A stretch of 64,000 nt of DNA from Pseudomonas sp. GM79 (lineage in GTDB: Bacteria; Pseudomonadota; Gammaproteobacteria; Pseudomonadales; Pseudomonadaceae), in contig NZ_AKJE01000026.1 in NCBI RefSeq assembly GCF_000282495.1, positions 1 through 64,000 of the forward strand. Reading direction: 5' to 3'. The translations under genes and the position numbers were made by a program. Positions 8,088 to 17,960 of this stretch are shown piece after piece. The notes under the pieces were generated by a model. It saw only the letters and a program-made list of their open reading frames with translations. It did not search any database and was not told where the DNA came from. Every line of letters starts with the position of its first letter. Position 1 is the first letter of the stretch.

Positions 8088-8699
8088 ATGTTGCTGATGC
8101 TCTATCTGATCGCCATCACTGCCGAAGCCATGACGGGCGCCCTGTCGGCGGGCCGTCGCGGCATGGACTGGTTTGGTGTGGTGCTGATCGCGTGCGTCAC
8201 GGCGTTGGGCGGCGGTTCGGTACGCGACGTGCTGCTCGGCCACTACCCGCTGACTTGGGTCAAACACCCGGAATACCTGGTGCTGACCTCCGTCGCGGCG
8301 ATGTTGACGATCTTCATCGCCCGCTGGATGCGTCATTTGCGTTCGCTGTTTCTGGTGCTCGACGCGGTGGGCCTGGTGGCGTTCACCCTGATCGGCTGCA
8401 TGACTGCCCTGGAAATGGGCCACGGCATGCTAGTGGCCTCGGTCAGCGGCGTGATCACAGGGGTGTTCGGCGGCATCCTGCGGGACATCTTCTGCAACGA
8501 CATCCCGCTGATATTCCGCCGCGAGCTCTACGCCAGCGTCTCGTTTGCCGCGGCGTGGTGCTATCTGCTCTGCATCTACCTGCAATTACCCGGCGAACAG
8601 TCGATCCTGATCACCCTGTTCGGCGGCTTCCTGCTGCGCTTGCTGGCGATCCGTTTCCACTGGGAAATGCCCAAGTTCGTTTACAACGACGAAGCTTGA
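8088..8699 (+). CDS. TRIC-family cation channel (UPF0126) membrane protein
   Basis: The 203-residue protein is almost entirely membrane-embedded (about seven segments). It shows the two-fold repeated module of the UPF0126/TRIC family: GTxxxGGSVRDVLLG-type in the first half (TALGGGSVRDVLLGHYPL) and the matching GVFGGILRDIFCNDIPLI in the second half. Bacterial members form trimeric potassium-permeable channels in vitro; the physiological role is unknown. It stands alone between a REP pair and a palindromic repeat. Confidence 0.85.
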   Translation: MLLMLYLIAITAEAMTGALSAGRRGMDWFGVVLIACVTALGGGSVRDVLLGHYPLTWVKHPEYLVLTSVAAMLTIFIARWMRHLRSLFLVLDAVGLVAFTLIGCMTALEMGHGMLVASVSGVITGVFGGILRDIFCNDIPLIFRRELYASVSFAAAWCYLLCIYLQLPGEQSILITLFGGFLLRLLAIRFHWEMPKFVYNDEA

Positions 8700-8708
8700 C
8701 ACGGTCTC

Positions 8709-8805
8709 TGTAGCAGCTGCCGAAGGCTGCGTTCGAGGCCGCAGGACTCGCTTTGCGGAATGACGACTGCTGCGCAGCCGAACGCAGCCTTCGGCAGCTG
8801 CTACA
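8709..8805. repeat. Palindromic intergenic repeat overlapping the queG stop
   Basis: The left arm (TGTAGCAGCTGCCGAAGGCTG) is mirrored by the right arm (CGCAGCCTTCGGCAGCTGCTACA) about 50 bases later. The family core is shared with the tandem repeats at 2-118. The right arm contains the stop codon of queG (8801-8803), so the element extends into the end of a coding frame. Confidence 0.85.
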
Positions 8806-9865
8806 GGAGTCCGTGTTGTTTCAAGGCCCATTCGACGTGTTCGCGCACCAGTTCCGACGGATAGTCCCGGCGAGCCTTGAGCGCTTCCAGCACCGGAATG
8901 CTTGACGGCGCATTACCCAGGCCGACCGCCAGATTGCGCAACCAGCGCTCGTAACCCGCGCGTCTGAGCGGTGAGCCTTCGGTGCTGCTGAGGAACTTCT
9001 CTTCGTCCCACATGAACAGTTCGGCCAGTTCGGCGTTGTCGAGGTTGTGCCTGGGTTTGAAGTCACTTTCGCCGGAAGGTCGGGCGAAGCGGTTCCACGG
9101 GCAGACGATCTGGCAGTCATCGCAACCGAACACCCGGTTACCGATCAATGGCCGCAAATCTTCAGGGATCGCACTCTTCAATTCGATGGTCAGGTACGAA
9201 ATGCAGCGTCGGGCGTCCAGTACATACGGGCCGACAAAGGCGTTGGTCGGGCAGATGTCCAGACAGGCGGTGCAGCGACCGCAGTGTTCGGTGGCGTGAG
9301 GCGGGTCCACTGGCAGCGGCAGGTCGACGAACAGTTCGCTGAGGAAGAAGTAGCTGCCGGCCTTGCGATTCAAGACCAGGGTGTTTTTGCCGATCCAGCC
9401 TAGGCCAGCCTGTTCTGCGATGGCTTTTTCCAGTACCGGGGCGCTGTCGACAAAGGCGCGGTAGCCGAACGGGCCGATTACCGCCTGAATTTTTTCCGCC
9501 AGTTGTTGCACGCGTTTACGGATTAATTTGTGGTAATCGCGGCCCAAGGCATAACGCGACACGTAGGCTTTTTCCGGTTGGGCCAGGCGTTTGGCCATTT
9601 CGGTGTCGCCCGGCAGGTAGTCCATGCGCAGGGAAACGACTCGCAAGGTGCCAGGCACCAGTTCTTCCGGATGCGAACGTTTGCTGCCGTGGGCGCCCAT
9701 ATACTCCATTTCGCCGTGGTAGCCGGCCGCGAGCCAGCGCTCCAGGTGCTGCTCATGCTCGGCCAGGTCGAGGCCGCTGATGCCGACTTGCTGAAAGCCC
9801 AGCTCGCGGCCCCAGTCCTTGATGGATTGGGCGAGGGCGGGCAGGTCTGTGGTAATAGCGGGCAT
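8801..9865 (-). CDS. queG: Epoxyqueuosine reductase
   Basis: QueG makes the last step of queuosine synthesis in tRNA, reducing epoxyqueuosine with cobalamin and two [4Fe-4S] clusters. The 354-residue product has the N-terminal cobalamin-binding domain. Cluster motifs are CGRCTACLDICP and CDDCQIVCPWN, and HEAT-like helices lie at the C-terminus. The ATG at 9865 (MPAITTDLPALAQSIKDWG) fits the family; the longer frame to 9937 would add 24 residues overlapping nnr. It is divergent from nnr with 63 bases between. Confidence 0.95.
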   Translation of the reverse strand: MPAITTDLPALAQSIKDWGRELGFQQVGISGLDLAEHEQHLERWLAAGYHGEMEYMGAHGSKRSHPEELVPGTLRVVSLRMDYLPGDTEMAKRLAQPEKAYVSRYALGRDYHKLIRKRVQQLAEKIQAVIGPFGYRAFVDSAPVLEKAIAEQAGLGWIGKNTLVLNRKAGSYFFLSELFVDLPLPVDPPHATEHCGRCTACLDICPTNAFVGPYVLDARRCISYLTIELKSAIPEDLRPLIGNRVFGCDDCQIVCPWNRFARPSGESDFKPRHNLDNAELAELFMWDEEKFLSSTEGSPLRRAGYERWLRNLAVGLGNAPSSIPVLEALKARRDYPSELVREHVEWALKQHGLL

Positions 9866-9928
9866 GAGACGAGAGAAACCGGAGCTGAGGTGCGTATAAT
9901 TCTGCCAGACATCGGAGCCTGAAGACGC

Positions 9929-11428
9929 ATGCCGCACACTAAAGATGAATTACCCGACGCGCTGTATAGCGCCGCGCAAGTCCGAGGGCTCGATGCGAGC
10001 CTGATTGCGGCCGGTACACCGGGCTTCGAATTGATGCAACGTGCGGCGCGGGCGACCTGGCGTGCGCTGGTCCGTCATTGGCCCACGGCCCACGAATTGA
10101 GCGTGGTGGCCGGCCACGGCAATAATGCCGGCGACGGTTACCTGGTGGCCGTGTTGGCCCGACGTGCCGGTTGGCACGTGCGGGTGCTGGCCGCCGGGGA
10201 TCCCGGGCGTTTGCAGGGCGATGCCGCGTCGGCCCATGCCGAGGCAGTAGCCGAAGGCGTCGCCATTCAAAACTGGAATGCGCATTCAGAATTGCGTGGC
10301 ATTGTGCTGGATGCCTTGCTCGGCACCGGCCTGACCGGTGAAGTGCGCGAGCCATACGCCAGCGTCATCGCCGCGATCAACGCCAGTGGGCTACCGGTTG
10401 CGGCGGTGGATATCCCCTCGGGGCTGTGCGCCGATACGGGGCGCCAGCTCGGCATTGCGGTTCGAGCGGACCTCACGGTGACGTTCATTGGCTTGAAGCT
10501 GGGCCTGTTCACCGGTGACGCTGCGGATGTGGTTGGCGATTTGGTCTTCAATGATCTGCTAGCCGCCCCCGAGACGTTTATCGGGGCCACGGTCAGCGCT
10601 CGTCGCCTGACGGCCGATAACGTGCCGCGTCTGACCGGTCGCGCTCCAACTTCCCACAAAGGCAAATTTGGCCACGTATTGCTGATCGGCGGTGATCGCG
10701 GTTTTGGTGGAGCCATCCTGCTCGGTGCACAAAGTGCTTTGCGCAGCGGTGCCGGCATGGTGTCTGTGGCCACCCGCAACGAACATGTTCCAGCCGCCTT
10801 GGCACGTTTGCCAGAAGCTATGGTGCTAGGCACTTCGTCGGCCAATCAATTGATGGGGCTGCTTGAGAAGGTCACGGTGCTGGTCGTCGGCCCAGGGCTG
10901 GGGCAGGCCGCTTGGGGGCGCAGTCTGCTGTCGGCCGCGGCCAATGCGCCGTTGCCGCAAGTCTGGGACGCCGATGCGTTGAACCTGTTGGCCGAAGGTG
11001 GCGTGAGCTTGCCCGCCCATTGTGTTATCACGCCGCACCCTGGCGAGGCGGCGCGATTGCTGGGGCTGTCGACGGCCGAAGTTCAGGCCGATCGTCCGGC
11101 CGCTGCCCATGCATTGAGCAGAAAATATACAGCGGTAGTGGTGCTCAAAGGCGCCGGCAGCCTGATCGCCAGCCCCGACGGGCGCCTGGCGTTGTGTCAT
11201 CAAGGCCATCCGGCCATGGCATCTGCCGGTTTGGGCGATGTGCTGGCCGGGCTGGTCGGCGCCTTGCTCGCTCAGGGTATGGATGCGTATGACGCGGCAT
11301 GCCTGGCGGTCTGGCTGCACGCCAATGCCGGCGAGCAACAAGGTAAATTCGGCCGCGGGCTGGCGGCCAGTGATCTGATTCCAGCCATTCGTCAGTTGTT
11401 GGAGGAGCAAGCACCGTGTCTGAAGTAA
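9929..11428 (+). CDS. nnr: Bifunctional NAD(P)H-hydrate repair enzyme
   Basis: This enzyme repairs damaged (hydrated) NADH and NADPH. The N-terminal YjeF_N domain (about 1-220, with VVAGHGNNAGDGYLVA) is the epimerase for the R and S hydrates. The C-terminal carbohydrate-kinase-like domain (about 235-495) is the ADP-dependent dehydratase, with the GPGLGQ segment and SAGLGDVLAGLVGALLAQG near the end. The length of 499 residues is normal for the fused form. Its stop overlaps the tsaE start by 13 bases, so they share a transcript. Confidence 0.96.
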   Translation: MPHTKDELPDALYSAAQVRGLDASLIAAGTPGFELMQRAARATWRALVRHWPTAHELSVVAGHGNNAGDGYLVAVLARRAGWHVRVLAAGDPGRLQGDAASAHAEAVAEGVAIQNWNAHSELRGIVLDALLGTGLTGEVREPYASVIAAINASGLPVAAVDIPSGLCADTGRQLGIAVRADLTVTFIGLKLGLFTGDAADVVGDLVFNDLLAAPETFIGATVSARRLTADNVPRLTGRAPTSHKGKFGHVLLIGGDRGFGGAILLGAQSALRSGAGMVSVATRNEHVPAALARLPEAMVLGTSSANQLMGLLEKVTVLVVGPGLGQAAWGRSLLSAAANAPLPQVWDADALNLLAEGGVSLPAHCVITPHPGEAARLLGLSTAEVQADRPAAAHALSRKYTAVVVLKGAGSLIASPDGRLALCHQGHPAMASAGLGDVLAGLVGALLAQGMDAYDAACLAVWLHANAGEQQGKFGRGLAASDLIPAIRQLLEEQAPCLK

Positions 11429-11886
11429 CCCTGTACCTGGCTGATGAAGAGGCGATGACCGCGTTTGGTGCGCGCATTGCACAAACCACTGAAGGGCACG
11501 GTCTGATTTTTCTCGAGGGAGATCTGGGCGCCGGGAAAACCACGCTGTCCCGGGGCATTATTCGTGGCCTGGGGCATACGGGCGCGGTAAAAAGTCCGAC
11601 CTTCACCCTGGTCGAGCCCTACGAGATCGGGGAGGTCCGCGCCTTCCATTTCGACCTGTATCGATTGGTCGATCCAGAGGAGCTGGAGTACCTCGGCATC
11701 CGCGACTATTTCGAAGACGACGCGTTGTGCCTGATCGAATGGCCCCGTAACGGTGCAGGCTTTTTGCCAAAGCCCGACCTGACCATTACCATTAGCCCGC
11801 AAGACAGCGGGCGTTCGCTGAAAATTTCGCCACAAGGCTCGCGTGGCGAGTCGTGGTGTGCCGCTTTGGCATTGGAATCCAAATAA
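11416..11886 (+). CDS. tsaE: tRNA threonylcarbamoyladenosine synthesis ATPase TsaE
   Basis: TsaE works with TsaB, TsaD and TsaC in making the t6A modification at position 37 of ANN-decoding tRNAs. The 156-residue protein has the Walker A motif GDLGAGKTTLSRG (from about residue 35) and the family's SPTFTLVEPY and HFDLYRL segments. It starts with GTG at 11416 inside the end of nnr, preceded by GGAGGAG. The N-acetylmuramoyl amidase gene begins directly after its stop. Confidence 0.96.
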   Translation: MSEVTLYLADEEAMTAFGARIAQTTEGHGLIFLEGDLGAGKTTLSRGIIRGLGHTGAVKSPTFTLVEPYEIGEVRAFHFDLYRLVDPEELEYLGIRDYFEDDALCLIEWPRNGAGFLPKPDLTITISPQDSGRSLKISPQGSRGESWCAALALESK

Positions 11887-13317
11887 ATGATGGGGTTAGG
11901 TATGCGCTTTCGCGCGTTGGTTGCTGCCGTAGGATTGTTGTTTCTGGCGGTGACCGTCGACGCTGTGGCCGAGACAAAGGTCAACAGTGTTCGCCTGTGG
12001 CGGGCGCCGGACAACACGCGACTGGTGTTTGACCTGACAGGGTCTGTCCAGCACAGCGTTTTTACCCTGACCTCCCCGGATCGGCTGGTGATCGACATTA
12101 ATGGTGCAACTCTCGGCGCACCACTGAACGTTAATACCTCGAACACCCCGATTACCGCGATGCGCTCGGCTCAGCGCACGCCGACCGACCTGCGGGTGGT
12201 CATCGACCTGAAAAAAGCCGTCACGCCAAAAAGCTTCACCCTGGCGCCAAACGCCCAATATGGCAATCGCCTGGTCGTCGACCTGTTCGACAATGCGGCC
12301 GATGCCGCGCCACCGCCTGCGCCAACGCCGTCCGTGGCGACGTTGCCTGCGGTCCCTGTCGCACCCTCCGAGCCCTCGATCAAATTGCCGCCCGCCCCAG
12401 CCGGCAAGCGCGACATCATTGTGGTGATCGATGCCGGCCACGGTGGTGAAGACCCGGGCGCCTCGGGCTCTCGCGGTCAGCGGGAAAAAGACGTGGTACT
12501 GGCCATCGCCCGTGAACTGCAGCGTCAGGTCAATGGCATGAAAGGCTTCCGCGCCGAACTGACTCGCACCGGCGACTACTTCATTCCGTTGCGCGGTCGT
12601 ACCGAAATCGCTCGTAAGAAGGGTGCTGACCTGTTCGTTTCGATCCACGCTGACGCCGCACCTTCGGCTGCTGCGTTTGGTGCCTCGGTGTTCGCCTTGT
12701 CTGACCGTGGTGCGACGTCGGAGACTGCCCGTTGGCTGGCCGACAGCGAAAACCGTTCCGACTTGATCGGCGGTGCCGGCAACGTCAGCCTCGACGACAA
12801 GGACCGCATGCTGGCTGGCGTGCTGCTCGATTTGTCGATGACCGCTTCCCTGACGTCGAGCCTCAACGTTGGCCAGAAAGTCTTGAGCAACATCGGCCGC
12901 GTCACGCCGCTACACAAACAGCGCGTAGAGCAAGCCGGGTTCATGGTGCTGAAGTCGCCGGACATCCCGTCGATTCTGGTGGAAACCGGGTTTATCTCCA
13001 ACGCCAATGAAGCGTCCAAGCTTGCCGCAGCGAACCACCAGCAAGCGCTGGCGCGTTCTATCAGCAGCGGCGTGCGGCAATTCTTTCAGCAGAATCCACC
13101 GCCGGGTACCTACATTGCCTGGCTGCGCGATTCCGGCAAAATCGCCCAGGGTCCACGTGACCATCGCGTGAATCCTGGCGAAACCCTGGCGATGATCGCC
13201 GTGCGTTATCAGGTGTCCCCGGCCACCTTGCGTAACGCAAACAACTTGAAAAGTGACGAGCTGAAGATTGGTCAGACTCTGACCATCCCTGGCACTGAAC
13301 TGGCGGCCAAAGAATGA
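11887..13317 (+). CDS. amiB: N-acetylmuramoyl-L-alanine amidase with AMIN and LysM domains
   Basis: This periplasmic cell-wall hydrolase splits daughter cells. It has a signal peptide ([16 protein letters not shown]), an AMIN domain (about 30-130) for septal targeting and a proline-rich linker. The zinc-dependent Amidase_3 domain (about 175-400) has [16 protein letters not shown] and the later VSIHADA and ETGFISN motifs. A C-terminal LysM domain (about 428-473) starts [13 protein letters not shown]. LysM at this end fits the AmiB/AmiC-type enzyme of Pseudomonas. A second ATG at 11902 sits nearer the signal peptide and may be the real start. mutL overlaps the stop by 4 bases. Confidence 0.95.
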   Translation: MMGLGMRFRALVAAVGLLFLAVTVDAVAETKVNSVRLWRAPDNTRLVFDLTGSVQHSVFTLTSPDRLVIDINGATLGAPLNVNTSNTPITAMRSAQRTPTDLRVVIDLKKAVTPKSFTLAPNAQYGNRLVVDLFDNAADAAPPPAPTPSVATLPAVPVAPSEPSIKLPPAPAGKRDIIVVIDAGHGGEDPGASGSRGQREKDVVLAIARELQRQVNGMKGFRAELTRTGDYFIPLRGRTEIARKKGADLFVSIHADAAPSAAAFGASVFALSDRGATSETARWLADSENRSDLIGGAGNVSLDDKDRMLAGVLLDLSMTASLTSSLNVGQKVLSNIGRVTPLHKQRVEQAGFMVLKSPDIPSILVETGFISNANEASKLAAANHQQALARSISSGVRQFFQQNPPPGTYIAWLRDSGKIAQGPRDHRVNPGETLAMIAVRYQVSPATLRNANNLKSDELKIGQTLTIPGTELAAKE

Positions 13318-15224
13318 ACCAGGTGCTGACCAACGCTGCGCGCATCGAACTGCTCAGCCCGCGGCTGGCGAACCAGATTGCCGCCGGTGAAGTGGTTGAG
13401 CGCCCGGCCTCGGTGATCAAGGAGTTGCTGGAAAACAGCCTCGACTCCGGTGCCAAACGCATTGACGTCGATGTGGAGCAGGGCGGCGTCAAGTTGCTGC
13501 GGGTGCGCGACGATGGCAGCGGCATTTCTGCCGATGACCTGCCCCTGGCCCTGGCCCGTCACGCCACCAGCAAGATTCGTAACCTGGAAGACCTTGAACA
13601 GGTGATGAGCCTGGGGTTTCGTGGTGAGGCGCTGGCGTCCATCAGCTCCGTGGCGCGTCTGACCCTGACGTCCCGCACTCGCGATGCCGATCAGGCCTGG
13701 CAAGTGGAAACCGAAGGCCGGGACATGGCGCCGCGGGTGCAGCCGGCCGCCCATCCGGTGGGCACTTCGGTGGAAGTGCGTGATTTGTTCTTCAATACGC
13801 CGGCGCGCCGCAAGTTTCTCAAGACCGAAAAAACCGAATTCGATCACCTGCAAGAAGTGATCAAACGTCTGGCGCTGGCGCGGTTCGACGTGGCGTTCCA
13901 CCTGCGCCACAACGGCAAAACCATCCTCAGCCTGCACGAAGCCCACGATGACGCGGCCCGCGCCCGGCGTGTGGCGGCGATCTGCGGGGCGGGTTTCCTG
14001 GAGCAGGCGCTGCCGATCGAGATCGAGCGCAATGGCCTGCATTTGTGGGGTTGGGTCGGGTTGCCGACCTTTAATCGCAGCCAGGCGGACTTGCAGTATT
14101 TCTTTGTGAACGGCCGTGCCGTGCGCGACAAACTGGTGGCCCACGCGGTGCGCCAGGCTTATCGCGACGTGCTGTTCAACGGTCGGCACCCGACGTTCGT
14201 GCTGTTTTTCGAAGTCGATCCGGCGGGCGTCGACGTCAACGTGCACCCGACCAAGCACGAAGTACGCTTCCGTGACGGGCGCATGGTTCACGATTTCCTC
14301 TATGGCACTTTGCACCGCGCCCTCGGCGATGTGCGGCCGGAGGATCATCTGGCCGCACCTGTCGCGACCGCCATTGTCCGGCCCACCGGGCTCGACGCCG
14401 GTGAGTTCGGTCCGCAGGGCGAAATGCGTCTGGCGGCCAATGCGCTGCTGGAACAGCCTCAGGCACAACCGTCGTTCAACACGCCGGCTGGCTCGGGCGC
14501 TGGCGCCGGTTATCAGTATCAATACACGCCGCGGCCTCAGTCCGGCGTGCCCGTCGCCGAAGCTCAAGCGGCCTACCGTGAGTTCTTCGCGCCACTGCCC
14601 GAAGCCAACGCGGTCGCGCTGCCAGCCGGGCAGGACGACATTCCACCGCTGGGTTATGCGTTGGCGCAGCTCAAGGGCATCTATATTCTTTCGGAAAACG
14701 CCCAAGGCCTGGTGCTGGTGGACATGCACGCCGCCCACGAGCGGATCATGTACGAACGCCTGAAAATCGCCATGGCCAGCGAAGGCCTGAGTGGTCAGCC
14801 GCTGTTGGTGCCGGAGTCCCTGGCGGTCAGTCAGCGCGAAGCCGATTGCGCCGAAGAACACGTCGCGTGGTTCCAGCGGTTGGGCTTTGAGTTGCAGCGT
14901 CTTGGCCCGGAGTCGCTGGCGATCCGGCAAATCCCCGCGCTTCTGAAACAGGCGGAAGCCAATCGATTGGTCAGCGACGTTCTGGCGGATTTGATGGAAT
15001 ACGGCACCAGCGACCGGATTCAGGCACACCTGAACGAACTGCTCGGCACCATGGCCTGCCACGGCGCAATTCGCGCGAATCGGCGTCTGGCCTTGCCGGA
15101 AATGAACGGTCTGCTGCGGGACATGGAAAACACCGAACGCAGCGGTCAATGCAACCATGGCCGACCGACCTGGACCCAATTGGGCCTGGACGATCTGGAC
15201 AAACTGTTTTTGCGCGGTCGTTGA
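13314..15224 (+). CDS. mutL: DNA mismatch repair protein MutL
   Basis: The 636-residue protein couples MutS mismatch recognition to strand incision. The N-terminal GHKL ATPase domain carries [20 protein letters not shown] and the ENSLDSGA and GFRGEAL motifs. A proline/glutamine-rich linker spans about 370-450, and the dimerisation domain is C-terminal. Near residue 470 the sequence [12 protein letters not shown] fits the DQHA(X)2E(X)4E endonuclease motif, as expected where MutH is absent. It overlaps the amidase gene at its start, and its TGA shares a base with the miaA ATG. Confidence 0.97.
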   Translation: MNQVLTNAARIELLSPRLANQIAAGEVVERPASVIKELLENSLDSGAKRIDVDVEQGGVKLLRVRDDGSGISADDLPLALARHATSKIRNLEDLEQVMSLGFRGEALASISSVARLTLTSRTRDADQAWQVETEGRDMAPRVQPAAHPVGTSVEVRDLFFNTPARRKFLKTEKTEFDHLQEVIKRLALARFDVAFHLRHNGKTILSLHEAHDDAARARRVAAICGAGFLEQALPIEIERNGLHLWGWVGLPTFNRSQADLQYFFVNGRAVRDKLVAHAVRQAYRDVLFNGRHPTFVLFFEVDPAGVDVNVHPTKHEVRFRDGRMVHDFLYGTLHRALGDVRPEDHLAAPVATAIVRPTGLDAGEFGPQGEMRLAANALLEQPQAQPSFNTPAGSGAGAGYQYQYTPRPQSGVPVAEAQAAYREFFAPLPEANAVALPAGQDDIPPLGYALAQLKGIYILSENAQGLVLVDMHAAHERIMYERLKIAMASEGLSGQPLLVPESLAVSQREADCAEEHVAWFQRLGFELQRLGPESLAIRQIPALLKQAEANRLVSDVLADLMEYGTSDRIQAHLNELLGTMACHGAIRANRRLALPEMNGLLRDMENTERSGQCNHGRPTWTQLGLDDLDKLFLRGR

Positions 15225-16195
15225 TGAGCCAGCTCCCTCCTGCGATTTTCCTGATGGGGCCGACGGCTGCCGGCAAGACCGACCTGGCCATCGAACTCAC
15301 CAAAGTTTTGCCCTGCGAGCTGATCAGCGTCGATTCGGCGCTGGTTTACCGTGGCATGGACATTGGCACCGCCAAGCCTTCCAAAGAGTTGTTGGCCGAA
15401 TTTCCGCATCGGTTGATCGATATTCTCGACCCGGCCGAGAGTTATTCCGCTGCGGATTTTCGTCGTGATGCGCTTGAGGCCATGGCAGAGATCACCGCTC
15501 GGGGCAAAATTCCGCTGCTGGTAGGCGGCACAATGCTCTACTACAAGGCTTTGCTCGAAGGTCTGGCCGACATGCCGGCGGCCGATCCGCAGGTGCGCGC
15601 GCAAATCGAAGAAGAGGCTGCACGCCTTGGCTGGCAAGCCCTGCACGATCAATTGGCGGTCATCGATCCGCAATCGGCCGCGCGAATTCATCCGAACGAT
15701 CCGCAGCGCCTCAGTCGCGCGCTGGAAGTTTATCGCGTCAGTGGTCAGAGCATGACTGAGCTACGCTTGCGACAATCTGCGCAAAGTACTGAAGCAGCCG
15801 CTTCGGGACTGCAACAATTGCCCTATACTGTCGCGAACTTGGCTATCGCCCCGGCAAATCGCCAGGTACTGCACGAGCGTATTAAACAAAGATTCACAAA
15901 TATGTTGGAACAGGGATTCATCGACGAGGTCGTAGCCCTGCGAGATAGAGGTGACCTGCATTCGGGGATGCCGTCTATACGTGCTGTAGGTTATCGACAA
16001 GTCTGGGATTACCTGGATGGCAAGCTGACGCAAGCCGAGATGCAGGAACGTGGAATCATTGCCACGCGCCAATTGGCAAAGCGCCAGTTCACCTGGCTAC
16101 GCAGTTGGGCTGATTTACACTGGTTGGACAGCCTCGATTGCGACAATCTGCCGCGCGCCTTGAAATACCTTGGGACCATCTCCATATTGAGCTGA
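15224..16195 (+). CDS. miaA: tRNA dimethylallyltransferase MiaA
   Basis: MiaA adds the dimethylallyl group to A37 of tRNAs reading UNN codons. The 323-residue protein starts [20 protein letters not shown], with the P-loop at residues 12-19. It contains the family's [16 protein letters not shown] and [12 protein letters not shown] segments. The ATG at 15224 overlaps the mutL stop by one base; the in-frame start 75 bases earlier lies inside mutL and is rejected. hfq follows, as in other gamma-proteobacteria. Confidence 0.97.
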   Translation: MSQLPPAIFLMGPTAAGKTDLAIELTKVLPCELISVDSALVYRGMDIGTAKPSKELLAEFPHRLIDILDPAESYSAADFRRDALEAMAEITARGKIPLLVGGTMLYYKALLEGLADMPAADPQVRAQIEEEAARLGWQALHDQLAVIDPQSAARIHPNDPQRLSRALEVYRVSGQSMTELRLRQSAQSTEAAASGLQQLPYTVANLAIAPANRQVLHERIKQRFTNMLEQGFIDEVVALRDRGDLHSGMPSIRAVGYRQVWDYLDGKLTQAEMQERGIIATRQLAKRQFTWLRSWADLHWLDSLDCDNLPRALKYLGTISILS

Positions 16196-16289
16196 GTCCT
16201 TGCAATTGCCGTCTATCCTTGGGGGTGTGACGGCCCCAAGCCATCTGTTTACCTATTTTTTATATTGAATCCTTAAAGGAGTGCGGCAC

Positions 16290-16550
16290 ATGTCAAAAGG
16301 GCATTCGCTACAAGACCCTTACTTGAATACTTTACGTAAAGAGAAAGTGGGGGTTTCCATCTACCTGGTCAACGGGATCAAACTGCAAGGCACGATCGAG
16401 TCTTTCGACCAGTTCGTAATCCTGCTGAAAAACACCGTTAGCCAAATGGTTTACAAACACGCTATCTCTACAGTGGTGCCGGTTCGTCCAATTCGTCTGC
16501 CTAGCGCAACCGAATCCGAAGCAGGTGACGCTGAGCCAGGTAACGCCTGA
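16290..16550 (+). CDS. hfq: RNA chaperone Hfq
   Basis: Hfq forms a hexameric Sm-like ring that pairs small RNAs with mRNAs and, in Pseudomonas, acts with Crc in catabolite repression. The 86-residue protein has Sm1 ([20 protein letters not shown]) and Sm2 ([10 protein letters not shown]) motifs and the short C-terminal tail typical of pseudomonads. The ATG at 16290 ([12 protein letters not shown]) is preceded by AAAGGAG. The gene lies between miaA and hflX in the conserved order. Confidence 0.98.
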   Translation: MSKGHSLQDPYLNTLRKEKVGVSIYLVNGIKLQGTIESFDQFVILLKNTVSQMVYKHAISTVVPVRPIRLPSATESEAGDAEPGNA

Positions 16551-16562
16551 TAGGAGTCTCCT

Positions 16563-17864
16563 TTGTTCTTTGAGCGCCACGGTGGTGGTGAACGGGCAAT
16601 TCTCGTTCACTTGGATGGTCAGGACCCTGAGGCGCGCGAAGATCCGCAGGAGTTTCAGGAGTTGGCAATTTCGGCTGGCGCCGAGACCGTCGCGTTTTTT
16701 AACGTGCCGCGTCATCGGCCAACCGCCAAAACCCTGATCAGCAGCGGCAAGGTCGAAGAGTTACGCGATCTGGTCAGCGCCGAACAGGTCGATCTGGTGA
16801 TTTTCAATCACATCCTCACGCCCAGTCAGGAACGTAACCTCGAACGTATTTTCGAGTGCCGCGTGATTGACCGCACGGGTTTGATTCTCGATATCTTCGC
16901 CCAACGCGCCCGCACCCATGAAGGCAAGCTCCAGGTTGAACTGGCTCAGCTTGAACACATGAGTACGCGGCTGGTTCGTGGCTGGACTCACCTTGAGCGG
17001 CAGAAGGGCGGTATCGGTCTGCGCGGCCCGGGTGAAACCCAGCTGGAAACCGACCGGCGCCTGTTGCGGATTCGCCTGCGGCAGATCAAGGGGCGCCTGG
17101 AAAAGGTCCGCAGCCAACGCGAGCAATCTCGTCGCGGGCGCAAACGTGCTGACATTCCGACGGTTTCACTGGTGGGTTACACCAACGCCGGCAAATCGAC
17201 GCTGTTCAACTCGGTCACCGATTCCGACGTCTTCGCCGCCGACCAGTTATTCGCTACCCTCGACCCGACCTTGCGCCGACTCGAACTCGACGACCTCGGG
17301 CCGATCGTGCTGGCCGACACCGTAGGCTTCATTCGCCACCTGCCGCACAAACTGGTCGAGGCATTTCGGGCTACGCTCGAAGAGTCGAGCAACTCCGACC
17401 TGCTGCTGCATGTGATCGATGCGCATGAGCCTGAGCGTATGGCCCAGATTGAACAGGTCATGGTGGTGCTCGGGGAGATCGGGGCACAAGACTTGCCGAT
17501 CCTTGAGGTATACAACAAACTCGATTTGCTCGAGGGTGTCGAGCCGCAGATCCAGCGCGATGCCGAAGGCAAACCGCAGCGGGTCTGGTTATCGGCCAAG
17601 GATGGTACCGGTCTTGACCTGCTCAAGCAGGCCGTGGCCGAACTGTTAGGCAGTGATTTGTTTGTTGGCACCTTGCGCTTGCCGCAACGTTTTGCTCGAC
17701 TGCGTGCGCAGTTTTTCGAACTGGGTGCGGTGCAAAAAGAAGAACACGACGAAGAAGGCATCAGCTTGCTGGCCGTTCGCTTGCCACGGATCGAACTGAA
17801 TCGACTCGTGAGCCGCGAAGGTCTGCAACCGATGGAATTCATCGAGCAACACACTTTGCAATAA
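16563..17864 (+). CDS. hflX: Ribosome-associated GTPase HflX
   Basis: HflX splits stalled or stressed 70S ribosomes. The 433-residue protein has the N-terminal HflX domain (with GKVEELRDLV and RTGLILDIFAQRA) and a coiled-coil stretch after GGIGLRGPGETQLETDRR. The GTPase domain has its G1 motif GYTNAGKSTLFN near residue 204 and DTVGFIRHLP after it. The start is a TTG at 16563 (MFFERHGGGERAIL), with TAGGAG just upstream. It follows hfq by 12 bases. Confidence 0.96.
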   Translation: MFFERHGGGERAILVHLDGQDPEAREDPQEFQELAISAGAETVAFFNVPRHRPTAKTLISSGKVEELRDLVSAEQVDLVIFNHILTPSQERNLERIFECRVIDRTGLILDIFAQRARTHEGKLQVELAQLEHMSTRLVRGWTHLERQKGGIGLRGPGETQLETDRRLLRIRLRQIKGRLEKVRSQREQSRRGRKRADIPTVSLVGYTNAGKSTLFNSVTDSDVFAADQLFATLDPTLRRLELDDLGPIVLADTVGFIRHLPHKLVEAFRATLEESSNSDLLLHVIDAHEPERMAQIEQVMVVLGEIGAQDLPILEVYNKLDLLEGVEPQIQRDAEGKPQRVWLSAKDGTGLDLLKQAVAELLGSDLFVGTLRLPQRFARLRAQFFELGAVQKEEHDEEGISLLAVRLPRIELNRLVSREGLQPMEFIEQHTLQ

Positions 17865-17960
17865 AAGCCTGAGAAAGCGGTTGTGCCGCGGTGACAGGCA
17901 TTCTGTAGCATTGGTCGGCGCGCCGTGGGTGCGTCTTTGCTTTATCAGATGGAGAGCGCT

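Noticed and set aside
13272..15179. 635-codon open frame on the minus strand opposite mutL
   Set aside because: Antisense shadow of a conserved gene; the translation is rich in His, Gln and Arg without any recognisable domain.
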